Source of the DNA: Heliocidaris tuberculata
Taxonomy: Eukaryota > Echinodermata > Echinoidea > Camarodonta > Echinometridae
Reading direction: 5' to 3'
NCBI GenBank assembly: GCA_025618425.1
Contig: CM046844.1
Span: forward strand, 1,311,500-1,375,499
DNA length: 64,000 bases
Each line of letters opens with the position of its first letter. The stretch's first letter is position 1. The position numbers and the translations under genes are program-made. This document shows, one piece after another, positions 1-12,800 of this stretch. The notes beneath the pieces were generated by a model. That model did no database searches, was not told the DNA's origin, and was given only the letters and a program-made list of their open reading frames with translations.

Positions 1-1849
1 CTTCTACCTGTCTACAGTCGCGTATCGAGGTCTATATTCTGGTATACCCCCCTCCCCCCTTCCCCTCCCCTCCCCATCTCCATCTATCTATTTCTATAGC
101 CTGGTTAATTGCTCACGCGCAGCAAATATGACATCAAGTTCAAATATAGAATCGCTTAAAGTCTCGTGATTTCAGCTGAATCAGTTTCAGTTCAATCGAG
201 AGTTCAGTCAATTATTAGCTCGAAAAAAATTGCTTTATGCACGACTCCTTCGTAGAAGAAAGGGCTTTTATACAGTCGGGTCGCTGCGAAGAGCGGCGCG
301 ACTTTTTGAGGCGGGCAGCGTGCCCCCTGACAACTTTTGACAGGAAAGAAAAAATTTTACCTTTTTTTTGTTTTGTTTTTTGTTTTTTTGCTTGCTTGTC
401 AGAGAATCATGAAACAAAACGTGTGATAACCCCCCCCCCCTCCCCCACTAAGCGACTTTTTGAGGGCTGGAGGAAAAAAAAATGTCGCCACACCCCCCTC
501 CCCCCCCCTCCAAATCATTTATGTCTCTATCTTTCTTTATGTTATTCTTTGTTGTTATCTACTCATTTATTCTCTCCAATGTTCCTTTTGTTGTATTCTT
601 TGTTTCCTTTCATCATCTTCTCTTCCATATTTCCTACTCTTCTGTCCTCTCTCTATCTTTCATGTTTTTCTTTGCACTATCCTTCTATTGTTTTCTTTCT
701 TCCCTGTTTTTCGTTTTTAGCCTAAAAACGGAAAAATCATACTGAGATGGACACCTTTTCAATTTGTCCCCTTAAAGACACCATACAATTTTATTGAGAG
801 AGCGATGCTTCTATCAGAATTAAATGAATCTCAACCACGGTAAATAATGGAGTATTTAAAAAAAAAGAGATCCAGGTATACAAAAAGCTATACTACGTTT
901 CGTTTTGAGAACGAAACGTTTCAGTAAAGAATAGTTCAATTACCATTATGTGTATGTGTAGGTATGTGCATTAGATACTTTAAAAAAAATAATTGTGTGA
1001 GTTAATTTAGATTAAATTTCTATAATTTTTTAAATTCTATTATTTATCCTTATAATGCATATGCATGAATACGTATGTAAACAGGCTATATATAGCTATA
1101 TCCTATTGAAGAGGTTAAAGAGAGATTTATTTATAGCTATAAGATGCACATGTTGTTTACTAACCAAGCCCACAAATGTTTTTCGCCTTGTTTGATAAAA
1201 TATTGTTAAACTAAAAAAAAAGAAAAAAAAATATTGTAAAAACCCATCCATACGCAGAGGTACATGAGCGCCCCCTCGCCCATGCTTGAGTTACCTAGGC
1301 TCGACCGAAAAATCGGCGCAACGTACCGCGCTGACTGGTAAGATTGCATCTTGGAAAGGGCAGGGCAAGCGCACTAGTTGGAACTGTGCTGAAGATAGCG
1401 GTTGTTTTATCGGGAATTTCAATGTAAATCTAGTGAAAAGAAATTAATTTGTATTTCTTTTTCCCTTTTAATTTTAGCAACAACAACAAAAAAAAACAAC
1501 AAGAAAGATAAAATTATAGAAAGTATTTAAATAATATCCATTAATAGAGAGAAGGAAAGAGAGAGAAAAATAGTCATTGGCGACAATAGTCAAATATGAC
1601 TGATTGCCATTTAATATAACGAAAGAATAAGAAATCTACCCAGCGAGCAGCGCCGCGACCCGACTGTTTAGTAAAAGCCAAAAAAAGAACTTCGATTTTG
1701 AACCCATACGGAAACACGAGTACAAAAGACTATTTCCTTTTATGGTACTTTCAAAACTGAAAAGTGAAACGACGATCATTTTATTTACAATTGGAGCATT
1801 AAATCATACCCCGCCCACCGTCTTTGAGAGAGTGGACTATATGCATTTT
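1..1849. other. Intergenic, no gene seen
   Basis: AT-rich unique-looking sequence with poly-C/CCCT-rich tracts (40-75, 425-450, 490-515), a pyrimidine-rich stretch at 520-720 and short A tracts. The open frames at 237-745 are low-complexity pyrimidine translations without domain content. Confidence 0.5.
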
Positions 1850-1938
1850 TGTAACTGAAAATCAGTTATAGTTTGGAGGTTGTTCTGTGAGGAAAGGAGT
1901 GACCTGATCAGAGGATTTCTAGAGCTGTGGATACAATC
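1850..1938 (+). promoter_or_regulatory. Possible 5' non-coding exon of the ependymin-related gene
   Basis: A stretch following a TATA-like ACTATATGC at about 1837 ends at a strong donor (GTGAGT at 1939). Exon 1 of the coding region starts with an acceptor, so an upstream non-coding exon must exist on the + strand. This is the best candidate seen, but it is 7.8 kb upstream and unproven. Confidence 0.2.
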
Positions 1939-2181
1939 GTGAGTAGATTCTTGAATTTTGTTAGTCTTGTTAATTTTGAAAATACAGATAATTTAACTTA
2001 TCATGGAGCCGACATGTTTGAATTCATCTAGTTGTTATGTGATATCAGTGGCATGAGTACGGGGGCGTCAGGGCACTTACCCCTGCACCTTGAAGTCTTG
2101 AACTATGCAATTGGAAAATTGCACAAAAGATATGAGGGAAAGAGAAAGAAAGAAAGAAAGAAAGAGTAGTCGGCTTGACAT

Positions 2182-2842
2182 TTCATGAATACGGAAGCTT
2201 AAAAATGCAGCGCAAAGGCGAGTTGTTTAACTCGCCAAGGCGCCTTGTTTCGGCAAAAAAGGCGAGAAGGCGACTTGTACAAACTCACCAAGGCGCCTTG
2301 TTTAAGACGAGAAGGCGAGAAGGCGACTTGTACAAACTCACCAAGGCGCCTTGTTTAAGACAAGAAGGCGACAAGGCGACTTGTACAAACTCACCAAGGC
2401 GCCTTGTTTAAGACAAGAAGGCGAGAAGGCGACTTGTACAAACTTGCCAAGGCGCCTTGTTTAAGACAAGAAGGCGAGAAGGCGACTTGTACAAACTCGC
2501 CAAGGCGCCTTGTTTCAAACGAGAAGGCGAGAAGGCGACTTGTACATACATACTCGCCAAGGCGCCTAATTGTTTAAGACGAGAAGGCGGGAAGGTGAGA
2601 TGTTCAAATTCCCCCCACAGCGCTATAGCGCGTGGCGGCCTAGTTATAGCGCTGCATATTTTCGCTTTGCTTTTGGCATGTTTCAAGTCTCATATCCGCC
2701 CCCGAAAAAAAAAGAAGAAAGAAAAAAGAAGTCAGGTACAGCGGGGGCTGGGAGCTGCAGCTAGAAGACTGGGTTGCATCAAATTGTGTTGGGGCGGCAG
2801 CCCCACACCCACAATTTCGGTTTAAAAAAACACCCCCCCCCC

Positions 2843-2873
<31 letters not shown>

Positions 2874-3703
2874 AAATTAATATAAATGGAACCTTACCTG
2901 CAATTAATCTCAGCTATTTTAGGACAGGGCCCTGAAGTCCAGATGTAGATCTGTATTTCAATAGTAGGCCCATAATACTTTAGATTAAATAAAGGTTCTT
3001 ATAAATAGTTTATTCAATAATTTCTTCACCTGAATTAATATACTGTATTGCATTTCATAATTTCAAATAGGCCTACTAATACGCAGTGTCGTGGGGGGGG
3101 GGGGGCACTGGGGATACCCTCTCTCTTTCGTAGCACAGTGGAGGCAGTTTGGGGAAATAACTGAGGAAGATCACATGGGTCTAGAATTTTCATGGGGTTA
3201 CCTTGGGAACACCGAAAATATGTGGGGTGCCCCCGGGGGGTTGCCAGATCCCTCCCTCTTCCTGGGTACGTTGCCGTAAAGTATAAATGGCGTTTCGCCA
3301 TCTTGGCCGAAACAATACGCCTTGACGAGTTTTAAAAAGTCTCCCTCCCGCTTTCTCGCCTTCAATAAGGCGCCTTGGTGAGTTTGTACAAATCGCCTTC
3401 TCGCCTTCTCGTCTTAAACAAGGCGCCTTGATCATGTTGATGAGTTTGTACAAGTCGCCTTCTCGCCTTCTTGGCCGAAACAAGGCGCCTTGGCGACTTT
3501 GCACAAGTCGCCGCCTCGCCTTCACGTATTAAACAAGGCGCTTTGGCGAGTTTGCACAAGTCTCCACCTCGCCTTCTCGTATCAAACAAGGCTCCTTGGT
3601 GGGGTGGATCAGGTCGCTTTCTCACCTTTTTTTCCGAAACAAGGCGCCTTGGCGAGTTAAACAACTCGCCTTTGCGCTGCACTTTTAAGCTTCCGTACAT
3701 GAA
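2182..3703. mobile_element. Foldback element with tandem-repeat inverted arms
   Basis: The left arm (about 2182-2590) and right arm (about 3290-3703) are inverted copies. Each starts with TACGGAAGCTTAAAA then TGCAGCGCAAAGGCGAG, followed by roughly seven tandem units of about 50 bp built on AAGGCGCCTTG and GGCGACTTGTACAAACT. The centre (2600-3290) holds poly-C, poly-A and poly-G tracts. The architecture resembles foldback transposons such as the TU elements known from sea urchins. No transposase reading frame is visible. Confidence 0.75.
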
Positions 3704-5136
3704 CCTAGAAAAGTTGCGTACATTGAAGTTTTTTTGTTGATTTGTGATCTTATGTGGTCCTAGAACAATTTCAGTTTGCTGCCCAAGGAGCAACCTTGAG
3801 CAAGTTTCATAATTTGCATAAATCCCCCAAATGGCGCCTGGTAGCCATGTTGAAACCCAACTTTTGAACTACATGTCACAAACTAGTGTATGAAACATGT
3901 ATATAGGGGTTTCGTGGGACGTAGAATTCATTTCTGATGCACTTTTTTGCAATTTAAGGTCACGTTTAGGTCATAAAGGTCAAATAAAGGTCAAATTTGT
4001 TACATGTGTACATGACTGTGCATACGTTAGAGTTTTAAACTGTTATAGATGTCTGATGTTTAAATGAAGGGGCTTTGGGTGTGTAGAACTAATCTCTGAG
4101 ATCATTCATTCATTCATTGGTCAGAAGGGGTCATTTCAAGGTCAAAGTTGACCTAGATATAATGGATAGTACTTTCTTTAGATATGATTTGTCTTTGACG
4201 GGTATGTGGTGCCGAATGCCTTGATGATGTTATAATTTCAATTTAAGTTGAGTTCACGAACAGAAGGTCAGGTCAAAGTTCAAACTTACTCCTGGGTCAC
4301 AAAGGTCAAATTCAAATATCTGTCATTTTTAGTTCATTGTCAGGACTCAGAGAATAGTATATGTATTCAGAATTGTGCCGCTCCAAATAATATCAGTTTA
4401 GTTTCTTTACGTTTTGGTATTATACTGCAAACCACTGAATGTTGAATTACTAAAAATACATTATTACGTCGTATGACTCGAGGTGCTACAGTTCAGGATG
4501 TCCGTAGAGCCTATGCATAGTAGTGACGTCTGTGGTTTGCCTTACCGGTAATGATCTTTGTTGGGACCAAGAGCGATTGTTACTGAGATTCTGAAGCTGT
4601 TACATAATTTTTCTTGTACATCAAGTTAACAGATAGCGTCAGCATAGGTTATTCACCGCCATACATTTACGTCTCACTCATTATGCTTATATGGATATCC
4701 AAGTAGGCAAAATCTATCACTGGCTAATTGAGTAATAACCTACACAGCCCTTTAAGTTGTAGGATAAACATCTGTCATTACGATAAGATGACGCATTTCC
4801 TTTTAATTGTTCAGATACTACAAATAAGATTATTGCTGATGAGAGGTTATCGACAGGAAAACATGGAAATCTTCCCAGTGGATGATACTTGAATGTATCT
4901 TTACTATCCGAGAACGAAAAATCCCTTAAACATTATATTTCTTAGATGTCTCAAAAATTAATGTCTAGGTGCATGTTGAAAAGCCATGTAAAATATCATG
5001 ACTGTGGATTTCTTCTGCCACTTTTGATTGAAATTTGTATGTTTACTATGCTATATGTGAGATAGTCTGATCTGGCATGTGTCTGGATTGTTGCAATTAT
5101 AGTGCAAACTTTCAGTTTCAGATATACTTTGCAGAC

Positions 5137-5287
5137 CTGGGGCCCGTTGCACAAAACTTGCGTTTAATCGCAACTCTTAAAAATCAAACGCAAGTCCTTA
5201 ATGCGCACTTCTGATTGGCTGAAAATAAAGTTGCGTTTGATTTTCCTGAGTTGCGTTCAAACGCAAGTTTTGCGCAACGGGGCCCTG
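5137..5287. mobile_element. Palindromic MITE, GGGCCCGTTGCACAAAACTTGCG family, copy 1
   Basis: About 150 bp with inverted ends GGGCCCGTTGC...GCAACGGGGCCC and a short centre containing TGATTGGCTGAAAA. A second copy lies at 27453-27599. It has no coding capacity. Confidence 0.8.
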
Positions 5288-5419
5288 GTATGTAGATTAT
5301 TATGACTATGCAGTTTCCATGCAGTCCATGTGTTCATCACGGGGTGTGGTGTTGGGAAGGCAGGGTCTATAGTTTAATACAATATAGAGGACCTTCCCTT
5401 GCCGAATTTGATGATCTGT

Positions 5420-5569
5420 GCCCCGTAACACAAAGGTTTGCAATCAATCGCCAATCTCGATCATTGTCTCATGAACATCTCGTTCAAAATGATGACCCCT
5501 ACATACCAATCAAAACGATTGTTTCAAATCTGCGATTGATTGCAAACCTTTGTATTAAGGGCACCGATA
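5420..5569. mobile_element. Palindromic MITE with ACAAAGGTTTGCAATCAATCG arms
   Basis: Arms at 5427-5458 and 5530-5562 are inverted copies (AAGGTTTGCAATCAATCG and its complement) with flanking GTGCCC and GGGCAC. Same size class as the GGGCCCGTTGC family. Confidence 0.65.
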
Positions 5570-7320
5570 TCCACGTAAATTTTACGTGGAGATCAGTGTT
5601 TAAGGGACCCTTGCCTTCCAACCATACCAGATAAGTCGGAACATCGTCTCAATATCCACCATGCTGCCTGAGTTTGATGGTTCGTCATAACCAAAGTAAG
5701 TGTTTCGTTTCCGTCATATATAACTCCTGGTATTATAAATACTGTAGAACGGAATAGCCACACATGAATACTTACCTAGTATAACACTTCGTGACAACAT
5801 TCTTATGCCTAAACTGAGACTTGAATCCAGTAAACCCTTCTGGATTTCTGCAGACAAACCAGATGAAGCAAGATTCTATCACAAACGTTGCTTTGGGAAA
5901 GTCTCATGTAATAAACATGAAGAATACCACCAAACCTGTGCTAGACCCCACCACCATGCTTCTGGGTTTTCAGCTAGAAAAATATTGAACGACACTAAAC
6001 ATAATCCATAATTTACATCCCATGTTTGCATGATAATCCTTACAATTGAAAATTTTGGGTACAACTGATGGTGTAAATGGTGATATGGTATAAATGGTGA
6101 TATCCATTACTTATACCAGATAATCATCACCACATACATCACTGTGAATAATTGTGGACTAAAACCCTGGACTACAACAATGTTTCTAGTATATTATTTA
6201 CAATATACGTGTGACAAAAACTGACAGTGGTAGTCCCCTGTTTGTTCCATTGGTTGACCAAAGAGAGCAACTTGGAGTTAACTTTTTGTTTTTGGCCAGT
6301 AGAAATGCAAAACAAATTGGGTCGAAGAAAAATCATTCCTGTTCCTTTATGCCACATGCAAAACATACTTGACCTCTCACCCTGTGATCAAGATGTATCA
6401 GAGTTTGGCTTAACTTTATTTGGCTGAAGATGAGTTATAAAGCTAAAACACTACTACGAGATTCGGACCCGAAACCTTCATATGCATGTCATACTTATGC
6501 AGTATCCACTGTTAAGTTCAACTTTGACCTTGAACTGATATCTTTGTGAGTGATGTTAACTGGAATTTTGAATGAATGATATCATTGTAGATTGATTATG
6601 CATTATTATCCACATTTTGGTCGGACATCATTCTGAATACAAATACTATCCTCCAAGCCTTGACAATGAACTAAAAATGACAGATCCGCTGTATTTGAAT
6701 TCGACCTTTGTGACCCAGGGTACGATTGAACTTTGACCTGAGCTTCAGTTTGTGAACTCGACTTAAACTGAAAACAACATCATCAAGGCATTCGGCACCA
6801 CATACCCGTCAAAGACAAATCATATCTAAACAAAGTACTACCCATAATATCAAGTTTAACTTTGACCTTGACCTTGAATTTACCCCTCTGATCAATAAAT
6901 GAATGAATGATCTTAGAGATTAGTTCTACACCCCAAAGCCCCTTCATTTAAACATTAGACATCTATAACAGTTTAAAACAGTTTAAAAATCTAACGTATG
7001 CACAATCATGTACACATGTAACAAATTTGACTTTTATTTGACCTCTATGACCCAAACGTGACCTTAAATTGCAAAAAGTACCTTAAAAATGAATTCTACG
7101 TCCCTCAAAACCCCCTATATACATGTATCATACACTAGTATGTGACATGTAGTTCAAAAGTTGGGTTTCAATATGACTTCCAGGCGCCATTTTGGATTTA
7201 TGCAAATTATGAAAATTGCTTAAGGTTGCCCTTTGGGCAACAAAGCTGAAATTGTTCTAGGACCACATAAGATCACAAATCAACAAAAAGACTTCAGTGT
7301 ACGCAACTTTTCTAGGTTCG

Positions 7321-7608
7321 CTATATATTGACTACATAGGAGTGTCAAATGGACTAGAAATGGAGAGAGGGAAGGCAACACCTTCCTCACTTGATAACGT
7401 GCATCACTAATCCATAATATCAAGTAAGTCGCGTGCCCCACCCCTTTCCCCCTTCAATCCGCACCAGCGACCCCTAAATGTCGAAAGAGCTTTGGAAAAA
7501 GCGGTCGTTACAAATTTGAATCATCGTTTATTTCGTCACAAGTAGTATCTTGAGTTGGAGAGATACTGAAAAAAAGAGAGAAAGAGAGAGAGGGAGAGAG
7601 AGAGAGAG

Positions 7609-7650
<42 letters not shown>

Positions 7651-7842
7651 GCATCATCCTCCTCGTTACTCGACGTTCTATCGCTAATCCATATACCAAG
7701 TGAGTCCCGTTCCCCCACCCCTTCCCCACCATTACAGCCCGCATTATTACAAAGCAAGATAAATCAACGAATAATGGAATTGATTGTTGGAAGGAGAGAA
7801 GAAGTCGCCGTCCCTCCTCGAATAAATAAGTAATCGACAATA
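7321..7842. other. Non-coding, with GA/GT microsatellite
   Basis: Contains (GA)n then (GT)n at about 7576-7650, flanked by two related copies (7370-7480 and 7655-7740) of a stretch with CATCCTCCTCRTTA and TCCATATA..AAGT. Nothing gene-like. Confidence 0.5.
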
Positions 7843-9580
7843 TATTTGATTTGATTTGATTTGATTTATTTATTTATTTAAACACGGTATAAGCCCAATT
7901 CAGCTACTTGGCTGGTTTACAATGGGGCCGTGTATCAATAAAATACAATGAAAAATAAATATAAATACAAGTATCAAAACAACAATTACATGCATAGAAA
8001 AAAAATGATAAAATAATATATTCAGAAATCATAGGGCTTAGAAAAATATCACAAAACATATCAAAATGAAAGAGTTTAGTATAAAGGTATAAAAATTGAA
8101 ATATATAAACATATTTTAAAGATATGTAATATGAAATATGAAAAATAAAATACGATAAAGTAAAGTAAAATGTCACAAAATGTATAATTTGGTTATGTTA
8201 AAAATAAGGAAATCTATCACGTATTTAATGTCTCGATAAAATTAGGCAAAGAGGAACTATTACAAAAAAACAAATTAAAACAGAGTAAAAAGTCAAAGGA
8301 ATAAAATCACAAACAAGGTAAGTTTTTGGTGTCTCAAAATTAATTTAATTTTAATTTAATTTTGTATTAGTTTTATATTAGTTTATTAGTTTACCTTTCC
8401 ATTCCACAACCATAAGATGTAATAGTATTTATATTTCCGAAATGCAAAAAGAAAAGAAAAGAGAAAAGAAATCATTCTGTAGTTCGACAAATTGTACGTT
8501 AAAGCATCATAAGAAGTTTATTTGTTGATTGCTCTTTATCTAGCAAAACTATAGGAGAAGCAATATTCTCATATACCAGTTTAGATTTAAAATCACCTAT
8601 ATGAGGGGCGCTTTGAATCTCCTCTGAAAGTGAGTTCCATATTTGGGCACCTCTATACATAAATGTGCGTTTGCCTGATTTAGTTTTTGGACGACTAATA
8701 TCAACACAAAGCCTGCTTTGTCGGGTATCATAGATATGTTTTATGTGTGAAAATTTCTCACTTAGATAAGGCGGAACTTGGTTTGTCATAACCTTATACA
8801 TCATTACAGCAATATTATACTTTCTCCTCTCGGCGAGCGATTCCCAATTCAAAAGATCTAGGTTTTCTTTTCCTGATGATAACCAAGATGTATTATTGAT
8901 GAGGCGGGCACCTCGGTTTTGAATTCTTTGAAGTGTGTCTAGCAATGTTTTCCCACAATTTCCTCAAACAACATCGCAATAAAAATAGGTGGGATGACAC
9001 TAATGCATTGTATACCATTTTCAGTGTCTCGTTATTTACTAGACCCCTTATGCATTTTAGCATATGTAATCCTGAATTCGTTTTCTTTTGCAAGTTCCTG
9101 ATATGTTCACGCCAAGTAAGGTTTTCATCTATTATCACGCCAAGATGCTTGCAAGTTTCCACCCTTTTCAATGAAATTCCAGATATATTAACGTTAATAT
9201 TTACATCATTAATTCTCTTTAATCGTTTCTTTGTACCGATCACGATGTATTGCGCTTTGTTTACATTTAAACTTAATTTATTAGTAACTAGCCATTTCCT
9301 AATATATTCCAGGTCTTCATTAATTTGTTGTATTAAAGTAAAAATATCACTGCCAGAAAGGTATAGCATTGTGTCGTCAGCGTACATACTGACTTTACAA
9401 AAACGGAGTCCATTGGGTAAATTATTGATATATAATACAAAAAGGAGGGGGCCGATGATTGACGCCTGGGGAATCCCGCATTTCAAAGACGAAAAGTCAG
9501 AAAAAGTTCCATTAACACATGTTGCTTGCGATCTATTATTCAAATAACTTGAAAACCTCTTTTCTATAAAAAATATATCT
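7843..9580 (-). mobile_element. LINE retrotransposon, 5'-truncated, reverse transcriptase C-terminal half
   Basis: On the - strand, about 9575-8975 encodes RT segments KCGIPQASIIGPLLFVLYIN, the catalytic YADD box (9384-9373), a SLNVNKAQYIVIG block and LGVIIDENLTWREHI, as in CR1/Jockey-type LINEs. One frameshift near 8975 leads to a second frame (8945-8499), RIQNRGARLINN to WNSLSEEIQSAP, the usual LINE C-terminus. A 3' UTR follows, ending in an (AAATC)n tail at 7843-7880. The element is 5'-truncated and inactive. Confidence 0.85.
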
Positions 9581-9762
9581 TATAAAAAATATATCTTTTT
9601 ATATTTCTGATCAATGTATTGGTACCTTACCTCCACCTCGGAAAATGATCTAAGGCTCCCTTATTGACGATACGAGCTCGACCAAGGAGGTATACTAGGC
9701 AAGCCTTGACTTGCCTTAAATTGTGCCTATACTTTCAATTCCCTTCAACAGATATCATCAAA

Positions 9763-9859
9763 ATGCTGAAGTTGGCGTTGTTTGCAGCCTATGTGTTGGC
9801 CGCAGAGGTTTGTGCTCAGAAGCCATGCTGTGGACCTAAACAGTTCATGGCAGGAAGCG
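9763..9859 (+). CDS. Ependymin-related exon 1 (signal peptide)
   Basis: Encodes residues 1-32 plus one base of the next codon. The acceptor is CTTCAACAG at 9743-9751 and the donor is GTAAGA at 9860. The acceptor just before the ATG implies at least one upstream non-coding exon. Confidence 0.85.
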
Positions 9860-12800
9860 GTAAGAGTAAAGACTCTACTTTAAGTAGCTACATGGACGCG
9901 GAGGACGCAAGGGGTTGTGCGCATAATCATTTTGCGAAAGAAGAAAAAAGACAAAATAAAAAGAGGGAAGGAGAGAGGGAGAGGGGGAAGACGAATGGGG
10001 AAAGAAGATATACGACTCCCACCTACATCCTTCCCGCAATGACCTGTCGTATTTAATCCACCTTGTACCCTTATCCATTGGCACCAATCCCCCTTAGTGA
10101 CTGGACCCAAGTTACGCTACTGTACATCATTCTTTCTTAAAATACTTGATGTGTTGATCACCTGAAAATTGTGAAAATAAGAGGAGGTTAAGTAAATGGA
10201 ATAGGTGATGTGATAATCACTGGAATGATCTAGCAAAATTGTACAGTGACCAGCCACACAACAGTGGGGAAAACTCGAGCATATTTTTGGGCCCTCTTTC
10301 GGCAGCGTTTTGGCAATAGCGACAAAATACTATTTTAGATGATAGTGGAAAGTCGATATTCTTGACTGTTAAAGATGGTAGTAGGTCATGCGACGGGCAG
10401 GATATATTATATCGCATCAATATCCTAAATATGCGGGCGTATACATGATAGAATCATTTTAAGAACCCAACCTTATTGTCAGAAATATGGTGTGCATTTA
10501 ATTTTTATTTCTGTAGCTCTTTTACACCGTTTAGTTTTCTAAACGGAGCGCTAAGTTCCAAGTCTTTATTACGTATATATTGTTGTAATTCTGTAACATA
10601 ATGAATAATAGAAGTGAATCGAGTAATAAAATGAAAATGATAGATTGATTTCATAATGGCAAGGTTGATGTCTGTTCACTTAGTTACAGAAAATTTTAGG
10701 ATGTGAAGAGATAGACGCTTGGGGCTGCATATATCAGTGGATTAACTCTACACATTTAGTCGGGGTTTAAACCTAGACTAAAGTTAGAAAGTTTGATGTT
10801 AATTTCACCACACAGGTGCCACGGTTGGGATGGTAAGTGGTGGCATTCCGCAAGGATTTTATATCTACGCCTACGGAGCATTTGACTTCACCAGTCGTAT
10901 GTATGGCTACTTCATAAACATCGACTACCCAGGAGGAATCTCGACACACTTTCGTGTTATACAGAAGTATGATCAGGTGAGAATCAACTATAACCAGGGA
11001 ATGGTGTAGCCATTTAGTATAGGAATAGGGTTGATCCAGGGGCGACCTCCTCTCTCTTGATGGCCCAGGAAAAAATATATAAGCTCTCTCTCTCTCTCAA
11101 AAAAAAAAAAATAGTAGCAGAAGACACCCAGTATTATCTCAAATTGCAGAAAATTTCGTGTTTTTTTTTTCTTTTTGGGAGGGGGGGGGGGGGAAAGCAT
11201 GCCCCTATATCCTCAAAAAATATTGTATATTGATCGAAGTTAGGAGGAGACCAAGGAGGGGAAGGGGGAAACAAACATCTGTGATTGTTTTCAAGTGTTT
11301 AAATCCACAACTAGTATCAAACGGAAGGTTTGCGTGATTCTGACCATATACTTTTTGATTACATCCAGAGCAATTTCGCCTGTATTTTTTTTTTGTTTTT
11401 TGGTGCATATTTTTGTCTCTAAATGTCACCTTTGATCTCCATTTCCTATTATTTCATGATTATCACATTTCCCCCTCCCCAGTCCATTTAAGCCCCCTTT
11501 CCACAGGATTGAGACCTTTGGGCGACCACTGGGCGACCAAAAATGGGCAAGATCTCTCAGCAGTCTCCACCCCCCCCCAAAAAAAGGTTGTTTCTGTGGA
11601 AACGCTCTGGAGATCCTTCAGCACTCATTGAAGGACAAAAAATTCAAATTTTAGCAAATTTCATGTAGATCTACGGTGATTGCTGGACATTCGATGAGAG
11701 ACCATTAAGAGTTCATTGAGCGCTCATTGCGCAATCAAAGGTGCTCTCTAACTGAAATCCCTGAGAGATGCAGCTGCGACCAAAGGAGATCACTGAATGA
11801 CCAAGAGACTTCACTAAAAGACCATTGAAAAAAAAAATGCTTCAGGCGAAATGTTGTGTTTGTTTGGAGATTGCCGAGAGATCATTGAAAGACCGATGAG
11901 ACCGTTGAGGGCTAATTGAAAGAACGCTTCCCTCATCTCAGAGACCACTAAGCATGCTAAGAGACTGTTTTGAACCAGTTAAAAACTTGATGGAGAGCAT
12001 GGAGACCATAAAGATCACTGAAAGATTATTTAGAAACCATGGAAGACCTTCAGGGGCAGAGGAGCGTCTTTCAAAGTGGGGGGGGGGGGGCACCAGCAAA
12101 AAGGGCATTTTGGGGGTGAAAAGGGGCACCTACAAGGGGTGAACATAAGCAAAAAGGGGACCATTTTGTGACAGTGGTATTACCTTACAGTCTAATCAAT
12201 ATAATTATTATCAAGCATCACCTTCCTTTTTATTGTGGTTCTGTTCACTACTTCAGCTTCCCTAATTAGCAGTTGTGTGTAATGGTCTTACTGCGATATA
12301 CTAGTAATGAAAATGACAACAGAAATTTCATTTTGGGATATGTCGAATGATCTTTTAATTTGTACATTAATCCAGTCGTTTTCTTTAGGATTACATTTAT
12401 ATAAATTATAACATACTTTATGCAATCTGCTTGATTTCATTATATACTGTAAGAGCGAATTATGGGGACATTTTCAGAAAATATTGCCCTTACTTGGTGT
12501 AAATTATTGGCACAATCAAGCGAGCGGAATTAGAAATCCTTTGCTGCGGGGGGGGGGGGGGGGGGGGGCTTTGTGCCCCTTTTGCCTCAAGCTCCGCTGC
12601 CTTACATTGTAGTTGTAGTATTATGGGTACCGGATTCTTTGAAGCTAGTTATGGCTCTTTTTTTTTTTAAAGTTGGAAATATAGGTAAAAGGGGGCACTT
12701 ATAAGAAGAGGAAAGGGCTTTTATCAGAGGTGGAAAGGGGCACTTATAAGAGGTGGAAAGGGGCACTTATGAGAAGAGGAAAAGGGCACATATTAGAAGG

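Larger units (their letters stand above)
3706..7320. mobile_element. 3.6-kb element with ~690-bp terminal inverted repeats
   Basis: 3706-4395 (starting GAACCTAGAAAAGTTGCG) is repeated in inverse at about 6630-7320 (ending CGCAACTTTTCTAGGTTC). Shared internal landmarks include ATCTTATGTGGTCCTAGAAC, the GGTCAAA-rich stretch and ATTCATTCATTC. The middle (4400-6630) has no transposase-like frame and itself carries two small palindromes, so this looks non-autonomous. Confidence 0.75.

Noticed and set aside
2175..2825. Arg/Lys-rich frames on both strands in the foldback arms, and their counterparts at 3190-3793
   Set aside because: Repeats of a palindromic ~50-bp unit; the same peptide appears in opposite arms.
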